64,000 nt of DNA from Enchytraeus crypticus. Taxonomy: Eukaryota > Annelida > Clitellata > Enchytraeida > Enchytraeidae. The position numbers were made by a program, and so were the translations under genes. How positions within the stretch are numbered: position 1 is the first letter of the stretch; every line of letters starts with the position of its first letter. The notes under the pieces are model-generated. The model was given only the letters and a program-made list of their open reading frames with translations. It was not told where the DNA came from and made no database searches. This document shows, one piece after another, positions 26,281 to 37,300 of the stretch. The stretch covers positions 1,220,001-1,284,000 of the forward strand of contig CAJHZI010000425.1 of the NCBI GenBank assembly GCA_905160935.1, given 5' to 3'.

Positions 26281-26999
26281 ATAGAGATATAAGCATAAAG
26301 ATTTCTTTATGCTTAGAATATGAATCTTCAAAAAGAATGATGTAGATGATTTAAAGATCCACTCTTTTCTGGACATGAAGAATCTTGTCTCGTTAGATTG
26401 AAATGCTGTGAAGATTCCAACAAGATTTGAAGAAGATCGCACCATTAAGTCCTGATCGCTTCGTTACGCCGAGGACTCCTGTACACGGAGCCCAGCGGAT
26501 AGAGGTTGTGGGAAGTGACCACCTCCTTGAAACAATTTGTAAAACAATTTGTAATTCTCCGTTTAACAATTTGTACAATTTATAATTTGTAACAATTTGT
26601 ATCGGTTAAAAGAAATGTTTTGAATTTGTTCTGCACGAATCGCGATATGGCTCTGTAGTGCATTGCAACTTAATCAGTAAATGTTTTTATAAAACTCCGA
26701 TAAATGCAAAAATGATATAGTAAAATTAGCAGATATCTGCTTGACTAGTGTCTAACAGTGCATAGTCGTAGGATACAAGATGCATCACATGTATATATGA
26801 TGCCACTAAGTCTATAGATATGCAAGGTTGAAATTTAGGTTACCAATAGTTCTCTAGAAACCTAAATTGATTACTTCACGATCACAAAATTGCAATATTG
26901 AAATTGCAAAATTGCAATTCCAATGCGATATCTGCGTAGTCACCTCCTGAATACATGTTATTATCAGCATAGATTCAATTCTCACTTTTCCAGAACGTC

Positions 27000-27205
27000 G
27001 GATAATATAGCACTTTATTGTCTTTAACTAGAGCATTATACTCTCTTCCTCTTTCTATCGATCTCTCTCGTTGGGATTCTGCGAAGGGGCAGGTTCAAGG
27101 TATATATTCCTGCTCACGCTCTATTTCTATGCTTCATATAGAGCTCTCCATAGATCAACAAGTTCATCCATTCACAATAGTGTATATGCTTTATCGGTGT
27201 ATACC
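27000..27205 (-). mobile_element. Dispersed repeat family E fragment, reverse
   Basis: Shares GGCAGGTTCAAGGTATATATTC, GCATAGAGCTCTCC-like and ATCAACAAGTTCATCCATTCAC words with 59010-59135. The 119-codon plus frame at 27018 spans this repeat and continues into unique sequence, and I do not accept it as a gene. Confidence 0.55.
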
Positions 27206-27639
27206 TTCATGGGGCCTAGAGCTTGAAAAAATATTACTTCTAAGGCGGTTTCACTTTGACTTCCCCAATTTTAGATCAGTCGCCTCTTACGACACCTGTA
27301 GTTTACTATCGATGCATTCTTCAGTGATCCGGACACAACACGAGGACGCACTATATATTGGTTTATCAGAAATATAAAAAACTACAAAATGGAAACTGTG
27401 CAAACTTGTGCGTGAGTTACTAATGTGACGGACCATATAATGTTTAATGTTTATTAGAGTATATCATGCTAAGGCATCTCTATATTTTACAACAGTTAAG
27501 GTAAAGCAAGTAATAAACAATAAAATGCACACAATAAAAATCACTGCAATATCAAAAAACTTCGTCACCTTATGTAAGGTGACAAATTTCTTCACTCTGT
27601 AATACATTTCTCAAACTCCTATTCCTATTTTATCTCATT

Positions 27640-27870
27640 GGTACCATTCCTCCTCCCTCCCAGTTAAGTCAGTCCACAGCCCGTCACCACGATGGGTCCA
27701 GAGGAAGTCCTGCCAGTGTTTTCTGGGCACCAACGTGTCCGTCAAACGTCCGTCAGGAACCCCCGCGAGGCGTCAGGACTTGTTCCCGTGTCGTAGGGGA
27801 TCCTGGGCAGGGACTCGGGACTCTGGGACTCTATCCACTGCGTCCTGCTGATAAAGACGGTCAATAATTA
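27640..27870. other. Small GC-rich island
   Basis: About 200 bp (GGGTCCAGAGGAAGTCCTGCC, CAAACGTCCGTCAGGAACCC, GATCCTGGGCAGGGACTCGG) with clearly higher GC than either side and CpGs retained. No open frame or promoter motif was found. It may be an old element fragment. Confidence 0.5.
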
Positions 27871-28370
27871 CTTGTAGCTGCTTAATGGAGCGCAACCGAC
27901 CAAATCTAATCCTGAGCTAGGTCCCTTAAATGATTTGCCATGGCGGTGAATATATCCACTTAAGCTGCGCAATTAAAAGAGATTTAAACTTAGTTTATCA
28001 GCTGTGTTTATCCTTTTTATAATTCTAATCTGGAAAATTACGAAAATAGAAAAGGAAGCACTCGAAGTGGTTATACCAAAATGAGCAGCAAGGATTTAAC
28101 GTCCGGTTCTCTAGTTCAAAATGTCAGAAATGTATCAGCCTCTTAAACTCGCGTTGTTAGACGCTTCACGAAAGTAACGAAATGGTTATCGAATATACAA
28201 TGTACAACAAATAATAATAATAACAACAATTAGAGTGTTACAGTCATCAATGACAACATCGAGCACTATAGAGACAAAATCAAGCCGGCGAGCAAAAAGA
28301 AGGTCGACGGTGCAAATTCCAAAATCCAAATAGTCAGTCCAAAGTAAATTTACTATGTTGCTTAATAAAA

Positions 28371-28371
<1 letters not shown>

Positions 28372-28448
<77 letters not shown>
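28372..28448. repeat. (TA)n microsatellite
   Basis: About 76 bp of pure TA, followed directly by AGCTGGGGGTCTTATTTC. Confidence 0.95.
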
Positions 28449-28449
<1 letters not shown>

Positions 28450-28514
28450 CTGGGGGTCTTATTTCTGCAATACTGAGTAGTAATAATTAAAATAATTATG
28501 ATCAGCTTTACATT

Positions 28515-28690
28515 TACAGATTCGCTTATTCCCCAGATGAAGACACATTTACAGATTCTCTTATTCCCCAGATGGAAACACATTTACAGATTCTCTTATT
28601 CCCCAGATAGAGACACATTTACATATTCTCTTATTCCCCATATGGAGAAGCGTTTACAAATTCTCTTATTCCCCAGTTAGAGAAGCATTT
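28515..28690. repeat. 35-bp minisatellite, five copies
   Basis: Unit core ATTCTCTTATTCCCCAGATG followed by GAGACACATTTACAG, with 1-4 changes per copy. No function is evident. Confidence 0.88.
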
Positions 28691-29439
28691 GAAGAAAATA
28701 GCGTAAAGTCATTTTGTAGTTTTACTCCATACTTTATGTCTAAGAAATTATAACAATGTTTTAAATTAAATTAGTTAGATGTTTTTGCTTTATGGCAAAG
28801 CGCCCTCGCATACCCACAGAAAGCATAAACTTCACTGTATTTACGAGCACATTATTCGTAACTTCAATTATTCCTTTCTGATTAATCTTTAAAATATTAC
28901 AACAGTGTAACCTACTGTAATGAACACGCCTTGTTCACAATTATTATATTAATAAATATATATTGTAGATAGAAAGCAAATATTATACAGCTGTTATTTA
29001 TAAATATTAAGTGACGTAGGGTATTTCCAAAGATTTATGATAGATTATATAAGTCGAAGTTATAAGTAGGCCTAGCTAGATTATTACGCTGGGTATTTCC
29101 AAAGTGACGCAGCTAACGCGTAAATCGATTAAACGAGAAGTGCCGTGGTTGGCTGAAGTCGATCGCTTGAGTAGTATATTAAGCGGCCGGAGATACAATA
29201 GAAACAAGTTGGGGCCGGGGGCCTACTTGGTTCGTCTGAGTAGGTTCCCAGGAGGGCGGCTCCGATGGGTCTATACGGTGTACAACGTGTAGTTCTCATA
29301 AAGGATCGAGTCTCAATGATCCTTCCCCTTACCGACTCCCTACGGGATAGGTAAGGGGGCCCCTCAGGTTGGCTAGTGTCCCAAGCCGTGAAGGCTAATT
29401 TGGAGGCGAGAAAGTTCAGTGTCCCCCTGGGTAGGCCCA

Positions 29440-30240
29440 GGTAAGAGGCTAGTAGTCCACGGTGATACCCGGGTCGAGTCCGTCTCTGCGGGTATTCGCT
29501 AAGCGCCTGGGTCGAGTGTGTCTCTACAGGCGAGGAGGCTGGTAGTCCACGGCAATACTCGGGTCGAGTTCGTCTGCGGTTTGCTAAGCGCCTGGGTCAG
29601 TGTGTCTCTGCAGGCGGGAGGCTGGTAGTCCACGTCGATACCCGGGTCGAGTTCGTCTCTGGGGTAGTCGCTAAGCGCCTGGGTCGAGTGTGTCTCTACA
29701 GGCGAGGAGGCTGGTAGTCCACGGCAATACTCGGGTCGAGTCCGTCTCTGCGGGTATTTGCTAAGCGCCTGGGTCGAGTGTGTCTCTACAGGCGAGGAGG
29801 CTGGTAGTCCACGGCAATACCGGGTCGAGTTCGTCTCTGCGGGTATTTGCTAAGCGCCTGGGTCGAGTGTGTCTCTGCAGGCGGGAGGCTGGTAGTCCAC
29901 GGCGATACCCGGGTCGAGTTCGTCTCTGCGGGTATTTGCTAAGCGCCTGGGTCGAGTGTGTCTCTACAGGCGAGGAGGCTGGTAGTCCACGGCAATACTC
30001 GGGTCGAGTTGTCTCTGCGGGTATTTGCTAAGCGCCTGGGTCGAGTGGTCTCTGCAGGCGGGAGGCTGGTAGTACCGAGTAAAGCGCCTGGGACGGGGCG
30101 AGGGTCATTGGCTAAGCGAGAGTGGTCTGTGGTAGTCTCTGCAGGCGGGAGGCTAACAACGGCATTGCCTGGGTCGAGTTCGTCTCTGCAGGTATTTGCT
30201 AAGCGCCTGGGTCGAGTTGTCTCTGCAGGCGGGAGTAGGA
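29440..30240. repeat. About 89-bp GC-rich tandem array, 8-9 copies
   Basis: Landmark GGCTGGTAGTCCAC recurs near 29453 (as GGCTAGTAGTCCAC), 29541, 29623, 29712, 29802, 29891, 29981 and, altered, 30068: spacing 82 to 90 bp. Each unit also carries CGGGTCGAGT..GTCTCTG, GCTAAGCGCCTGGGTCGAG and CAGGCG. Units alternate between ACAGGCGAGGAGG and GCAGGCGGGAGG forms, pointing to higher-order duplication. Confidence 0.9.
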
Positions 30241-30532
30241 TTACCAATTAGGAGTAGAAAATACGGGAAGACCAATAGTAAAAAGATAGGGAAGAATAAG
30301 TCTAAAAAGGTAAAGGGACGTTTTAGTAGGGTAAAGAAAATAAAGTTCGTCGCAGTTAAAACAACCAATCAATTAATTATATACTACAAGTTTGTAAAAC
30401 TAGGAAGCAGGGTAGAAAATCCAACCGTGATCGCCCAAGATAACGCAGACGCTTCCAATACCGGTTCGGGTCACCACATCACTTCGCCCCGAGAACCACA
30501 GATATTACGGGATAGGATCTACCAAAGGGAGC

Positions 30533-30931
30533 ATGGAAGAAAATCAACCATCATCGTCTAAATACATAGAAGACGTGGAGTATGCTTCTACTCCCGACTC
30601 GGTCCAGCGAGGACGCTGTGCGCCGGGTTCCCGAGAACCCAATTACGAAGTAGACAAGGGGGGTTGGACCTTGGCCTACTCAGTCGGTAACGAACAAGAG
30701 AGGCCTATCGAAACGGATGATACGAGGAAAGAAGTATCATTTGAAGACGCAGCATCTCGGTTCCGCCTGACAAGCGGTACCCTTAGCGGCATTCGACGAA
30801 AAAGCTGCCGTCTCGAAGTACTGCCGACCGTCGAGCGGGTCCAGAATAAGACAACCGCTCGAGGACGAACAGGCAGCAAGGCTGTTCGCGACACCTACAC
30901 ATTAAAGCTTAAATATAAAGTGAAGTTTACC
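30533..30931 (+). CDS. Unidentified ORF in GC-rich element
   Basis: About 125 codons from an ATG at 30533 before the frame runs into repeat-derived sequence at about 30905 and then SINE-A. Composition is hydrophilic: an acidic N-terminal half (EDVEYASTP, ETDDTRKEVSFEDAASRF) and an Arg-rich part (SGIRRKSCRLEVL, TTARGRTGSKAVR). There is no recognised domain, membrane segment or signal. Codon third positions are GC-rich, unlike the rest of the window. It may be a gag-like fragment or an exon, or it may not be translated. Confidence 0.3.
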
Positions 30932-30985
30932 GTTAGTTTCTTGTTTCGAAAGTATACTATCAATTACTATCATATCATAGTACTG
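30905..30985 (+). repeat. Dispersed repeat shared with 41067-41150
   Basis: TTAAATATAAAGTGAAGTTTACC, GTTTCTTGTTTCGA and ATCAATTACTATCATA match 41067-41132 with about one change in six bases. In both places SINE-like sequence follows, so this could be the 3' tail of a further SINE subfamily. Confidence 0.6.
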
Positions 30986-30987
30986 GC

Positions 30988-31115
30988 AGGAACCAGTGGC
31001 GATGCCGGATATTCGATCGCGGATGAGCATGTGCGGGGCTTAAATCCTGGGCTCGCCCGTCACTTGGTTTCGAGTGAGGAAACTGGTGTTGACATAAGCT
31101 TTGCCAGCTTTTTAC
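30988..31115 (+). mobile_element. SINE-A copy upstream of TSR2
   Basis: CCAGTGGCGATGCCGGATATTC, GATCGCGGATGAGCATGTGC, GGCTTAAATCCTGGGCTCGC (B box altered to GGCTTAAATCC), TTTCGAGTGAGGAAACTGGTG, then the AAGCTTTGCCAGC tail. It ends about 155 bp before the TSR2 start codon, so it may lie in or next to that promoter. Confidence 0.85.
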
Positions 31116-31269
31116 TTTTTCCATGAGTTGCGACTTGTGCCTAAACCTCTTGTTCTTTTCTTGGCATTTATCTTTGGCATAATTTGTGGACATTGGTAAC
31201 GCTGGACACAGGTGTATTGTTCCAAGTTTTTGAGAAGCTTGATGTGTAACAAGGTGGATGTAAACAAGT

Positions 31270-31341
31270 ATGGCGCCCTCCAGGCAAGACGTGTTTAGGA
31301 AAGAAGTGAAAGGAATTTTGGACTCCTGGCCTGCTCGGCCA
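31270..31341 (+). CDS. TSR2: TSR2-like exon 1
   Basis: ATG at 31270 with G at +4; 24 codons including VFRKEVKGILDSWP, which matches the LFR.GV...L..WPAL start of TSR2. The donor is CCA|GTATAT at phase 0. The upstream 150 bp between SINE-A and this ATG has no clear TATA box or initiator. Confidence 0.82.
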
Positions 31342-34300
31342 GTATATATTGTTTTTGCTTAAATATATGTTCATAACAGTAAATGCAAGATTCATTTAAT
31401 TCTTATGCATATAATTTTAAAAGTATATTTGTTACTTTAAATTTCATGTCCTAATTGGGAAACGCGCAAACCTCACTCCACTAGATTATTTGACTGAAGA
31501 TGGCTTTTTACACAAAATTGTATTTCATACATTAATAAGCACTCAACCGATAAATTGTAATTTATATGAGGTTTTGATGGCTTTAAGTCTGAGACATTGT
31601 TATCTGACTAATGAATTTATACAATTCAATATTATTTCTTTGTTTGAATTTATGCAAGCCAAAATTATTTCTTTTGTTAAATCAAAGTCTGATAGTCTAA
31701 CTAGCATTGGCGATTACAGGGCTAGCACATTATATAATTTGATTACCAATGGTTTGAACTCCTATATTAAAATAAGTTAAAATATATCTTATTGCTGATG
31801 AATATCAATTTGGGATCAAAGTTATCATTCTACTGCTTTTTGTATTGGTTTTTAAAAGTAATTATTAATATGATAGGAGAATCTACTGCTTTTACTGCCA
31901 TTTATTGATTTTTCTTAAGCTTTTCATAATATAAAAGCTGTTGAATAAATAGATTACATAAATAAATTATTTTATATTAATACTGCCTCAAGTACTGCTT
32001 CAACTTTGATGTGTGAGATGTGACACCACGTATCTGTGTTGCAATAGAATTCTGGTGTCTATAATTCATTATATTGTAGGAATGGTACTAGAGAAGGTAG
32101 TATCCCCCTTATTTGTTTTCTAGATACATTAGGAATCTGATTGAAGAGATTACTAGTTGTGATATATGATGTAGCTTGGGTGATGTTATTTATAATATTC
32201 TAGTGCATGCAGATGATTTTGTGCTTCTGTTATGTTTATGTTATGGATTTTACTCTAATTGTTGTTGTTGGAGTTTATTACAAGCTAATATGGCCATCGC
32301 CAAAGACAATGAATTGGGGGGGGGGGGGGCATTGTGATATGGTAGATAAATTACCCACCATTGGTTTGATAGAGATTGTGAGAGATTCCATTCCAATTTT
32401 GTTTTTGTTTTGCAATAACAGTAGCAACAATAAATTTAAGTGCTACTAATGTCGATGACATCATCTTTTTATGGAACCAAACCAAAACCGATGAGCAGAA
32501 AGTTGGTGATCAATAATCGGTACGAACCAAAATCCAGGTATTCCATCCAAGGAAGGGTGCTAGCGGAATGAAGGTTTACGTATTGGTCTCTATTCACAAT
32601 CATTAGATGGATAGGAAAGATCAAAGAGGGAAGCTTTCGAGGACCGACTTACCAAGAGAAGATGAGAGGTTGGTAGGATAGCTGGTAAAGCTTATGTTAA
32701 CGTCAGCTTCCTCACTCGAAGGCGATGTCAGTGTCGGGCAAGCCTAAGATTAGAACCCTGCACTTACTGATACGCTGTCGAATATCTTAACGGCATCGCC
32801 ACTGGCTCCAGCCAAATACAGATTTTATCATATAATCCCTATCCTTAGAAATGATTTAGGATATGGAGACCTGTGTATGTAGACGAAGTGCTTTCTATTT
32901 ATCATGCCGGGGAGCACAGCTGTTTAATAGAGGCTATACTTCCCAGCACATTCGCTCACCAAAAGTGAAGGTGGAAAGGGCTTGATGGTCATAAAATATT
33001 CTATTTTGACTAGAATGCCCAGAAGATTGATATGGACCGGCTGTAAGAAATTGTGCCAGTGTGAGAACGGTGCCATGTGCGATCACGTGACCGGCACATG
33101 TGTCTGTGCTGCTGGTTGGAGAGGCACATTCTGCAATAAATCCTGTCCACCATTTACGCCACTGGCTCCATCCTGTTAATTACTCTCTAGAGTAATTAAC
33201 TTAGAGAACCAAGTAGATGACAGCCTGGAGGTAAGTTGTCTCACTTGCCGTTAAAAGTACAACAGTAGGTTTATTCCTAATCCCAACCCCTAACCCTAAC
33301 GATATTCATAAGAAACTTAGAAAATTGAGTTAAACTTTAACAAATAAAAGCTCGAACCGGAATTGAACCCCGAAAACATAATCCAAAACCTAGCACCTAT
33401 GCCACTTCACCACCGAGCTTTCCATTTGAAAGCAGTGGAATAGATGATGTCAACATATCATACTAGAAAATCGTTTCGTTATCGTCGGTAACTATAGTCA
33501 AAACAAACCCTGCTTTGGGGAAATTACATATAGGTCATGTTGTACATTTAATCGCAAGTGGTTGTCTCACTTGTACTAAGTGAAATATGTAACCATTGCC
33601 AGGTGTGGTGATGGACTTGTATAAACTGACATAAACATAAACTGACTTGTGCAGAATACTTTTGAGTCCGTGCAAGGAACTAACCTATTTTTTAAAATAG
33701 AAGAAATAAAAATGAATATTTTGCTTCAAAAAGAAAATGCTTGAAAAGAGGCAGGGGCAGGCCGAGATTAGGTATGTTAGATGATTTAAAGACCCACGCT
33801 TATGTGGAAATGAAGAGGAAGGCAGAAGACGGAGAAGAGTGGAGGCGTTATATACCATGGACCTGCCAGTAGGCAGTGCTCTGTGAGAGAGAGATTTTGC
33901 TTGGTTGATCAAGTCCCAACGTGAAGGCGTTATATACCATGGACCTGCTGGTAGGCAGTGCACTACGAGAGAGAGATTTTGCTTGGATGATCAACTCCCA
34001 ACGTGCTTTTAAGTAGCTTTTCTCTTATAGGAGAAATTATGTTACAAGTCAGGCAGAGTGACTTCATTGGGCAGTTAACAAGTCACAGTGTGTAGGAATT
34101 GATGGACCGAAATACTGAAATCTGCTTGGGTCTAGAGTCTAGGCCAAGTGCGAAATTGTGTCAAATGGATGCTGCAAGGGAGAGGGCTGAGGAAATGGTG
34201 CATTGTTATAAAGTTACGTACGTTTATGTAAAAGAAAGCGTTTGTCTTGTTGACATTTTGAGAGAATTTGGAGTGGAGTGGAGAAATTGGTTAAATTATA

Positions 34301-37300
34301 TGTAGTGTTGTTTATGTCTGTTAAAATTTCATGTATCAAGGCCTACTGTGTGGACGGGTTATTGAAGAAGTGCTAACATTTGAGGAATTATTCAAAAATC
34401 TTTGTATTTTATATAGTTTTAGTATCATAATTGGGTCTTTTTGTAAGTTCACTTATTAAATGGTGAAATCATAATAGAGGTAAATATATTTCTGCTAAAA
34501 TGGCAATTGAAGCACAGAATACAATTTATTATATGAATTAAGTCCTGTTATAATTTTTTGTAACCCTTTGATCATCAACATCTTCTTCCCTTGAATCCCA
34601 GTTTAACTAGGGTCGGGATACCAATTGACTGTCTCAAATCCTCTCTGTCCTACATCATATCATCAGTCAATACCCTATTTGAGACTTTTCCATTTGATTA
34701 AAAATTTTTTAACCCTTAATATGCTTTTTAAAATGATGATTGTAGCTGATAGTTCAGCGGCGGGGTGGAGAAAGTGCAGAGAAGATGGAACTACTGCCTT
34801 ATGCAATAGTTCAGTGGATGACTGAAAACTGTAAGTTACAGTTTGTGACTAGATTTAGGATTTAGATATTCTTCTTACAATATCATTGTAGGCATAATGA
34901 AATGTTTATTGTTTAAGTATGTGTAATAAATAAAAATTTATGTGTATTTTGTCGTATCCGGCTCTCTGTTAAGAATTTAACATCTTCATTACATTGTATG
35001 GACCTTTAAATAATTATGTAGTGGTAGCTCTGACCAGATAATAAACAAATGATGGCTGGCCATGATCAATGTATATGCAGATATTTGTTATGTATTTCTT
35101 CATATATTGTGAGAGAATGACATTAAATAAATTAGTAAGGAAATTATATTTCAATTACTTACCAAATGATGATATAAAATGTCATAATTTACATTTAATA
35201 TAATATGTCTAGATAAAATATCTTGAGAGGATATATTACATTTATGGGATATCTTACAGTGGCGCCTACATGAATGAAAAAATATACAGGGTGATTTTTT
35301 CAAAGTAAACAAGTTTTATAAAAGGTCTATAATTAATTAATGTATTTTATTATCTTGTATTTCATAAAATGTTTGATTTCTATTGGTCAGCTGATGTTGA
35401 GCCTTATGAATTGGAGGCCTGTATAGCTCAGATACTACAAACAGAATTTAGAATTTTGATAGACGACCCTGCTTTAGAACAGATATGGTATAATGACAGC
35501 TAACTTTGTACAATTTGAATTTATAGTTTTATTAATTAACTTGATTTCTAAGGACTTGTTAGTTCAGTTGAATGTTAGTAGAGACTAGTATCTCATTTAC
35601 CTCATTAGCAGGATGTCAAATGTTTAGAGCACAGCCAGATCATCTCTTGTATTGTCTCTTACAGATCTCTTGCATTGTAGAAAATCACCTCTGACAGAAC
35701 TCTTGTATTGTCTCTTACAGAGCTCTTGCATTGTAGAAAATCATCTCTGACAGAACTCTTGCATTGTAGAAAATCATCTCTGACAGAACTCTTACATTGT
35801 AGAAAATCACCTCTGACAGAACTCTTGCATTGTAGAAAATCATCTCTGACAGAACTCTTGCATTGTAGAAAATCATCTCTGACAGAACTCTTGCATTGTA
35901 GACAGTCATCTCTGACAGAACTCTTGCATTGTAGAAAATCATCTCCTACAGTTCTCTTGCATTGTAGAAAATCATCTATGACAGAAGTATATCAGTGTAG
36001 AAAATCATCCATGACAGAAAAAAAGTAAATACGCTTTATAGTGAAATGATCAACTATGTTGATATCTATCACTTTTAATACCACAAGTTTCAACCGTTAG
36101 GTAATTTATTCCATTAATAATTTTCCGTGTAACCAGTCCAGTGAATGTCCGAGATTTTGCACCCACGAGTGTTCAATTCACCTCAGGAACTGTCATTTAA
36201 AACTTCATAACGTTACCCCTACGCTATCAAGACATCCAAAAGATAACATTTTTATTTATTAGACAGAAGTATATCAGTGTAGAAAATCATCTATGACAGC
36301 AGTATGTCAGCGTAGAAAATCATCTATGACAGAAGTATATCAGCGTAGAAAATCATCTATGACAGAAGTATATCAGCGTAGAAAATCATCTATGACAGAA
36401 GTATATCAGTGTAGAAAATCATCTATGACAGAAGTATATCAGCGTAGAAAATCATCTATGACAGAAGTATATCAGCGTAGAAAATCATCTATGACAGAAG
36501 TATATCAGCGTAGAAAATCATCTATGACAGAAGTATATCAGCGTAGAAAATCATCTATGACAGAAGTATATCAGCGTAGAAAATCATCTATGACAGAAGT
36601 ATATCAGCGTAGAAAATCATCTATGACAGAAGTATATCAGCGTAGAAAATCATCTATGACAGAAGTATATCAGCGTAGAAAATCATCTATGACAGAAGTA
36701 TATCAGCGTAGAAAATCATCTATGACAGAAGTATATCAGCGTAGAAAATCATCTATTATAGAAGTATATCAGTGTAGAAAATCATCTATTATAGAAGTAT
36801 ATGAGTGTGGAAAATCTTCTCTGACGGAAGTCGTGCCTTGTGAAAGCATCTGTTAAATTTATCTAAATGTATCATAGTTTTGTAATTGCTTAGAAATTTT
36901 GTACTTCTTACATTTACTTAACTCGTAATACTAGAAAAAATATTAAAGGAATAGATATGAAGGAATATTCATAAAAATGATTGAAACACCTGTGTTGTGT
37001 CTGGGTTGCTGAAGAATGGACCAACGGTTGACTGCATGTGTCATAAAAGGCGGCCAAGCACTAAGATCCAAACCAACGTGAGAAAGGGCATTTGGTTAGT
37101 GAATGTCTTGGCACCAGAAATTGCTTCAAAGTTTTCTAAAATTCTCGACCTTAGCTAAACAGGGATTCAGGAGATGATGATGAAAAATATAGAAATTAAG
37201 TAACAATAATATTAAATAAATTTACACAAGCGCCACTCTGTGCAAAATCCCACAGTATCTCTAACTTAGTCTCTAACGTATTATGCTCGATTGAATGAAA

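Larger units (their letters stand above)
29090..30935 (+). mobile_element. GC-rich element with leader array and ORF (unclassified)
   Basis: Base composition switches abruptly to GC-rich with CpG. It begins with ORF-poor sequence (29090-29440), then an approximately 89-bp tandem array (29440-30240), then overlapping open frames: 30196-30561, Lys-rich (KYGKTNSKKIGKNKSKKVK), and 30533 to about 30905 (starts MEENQPSSS, acidic then Arg-rich). The order repeat leader, basic ORF, second ORF would fit the 5' part of a retroelement (gag-like), but I see no zinc knuckle, protease, primer-binding site or LTR pair. Another possibility is a captured GC-rich gene fragment. Classification is open. Confidence 0.35.

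Noticed and set aside
27018-27377. 119-codon plus ORF as a gene
   Set aside because: The first half lies on dispersed family E sequence and the rest has no recognisable family or codon signal.
33284-33300. Interstitial telomere repeat CCTAACCCTAAC
   Set aside because: Only two units; expected by chance.
35483-35492. U12-type AT-AC intron in TSR2
   Set aside because: The donor ATATGGTATA lacks the ATATCCTT consensus and the acceptor at 37552 is AG. A mutated GT donor fits better.
36293-36856. 187-codon ORF with 11-residue repeats as a repeat protein gene
   Set aside because: The unit is 33 bp, so any unit without a stop stays open. The opposite strand of block 1 is open too, there is no non-repetitive domain, and it lies in a TSR2 intron.
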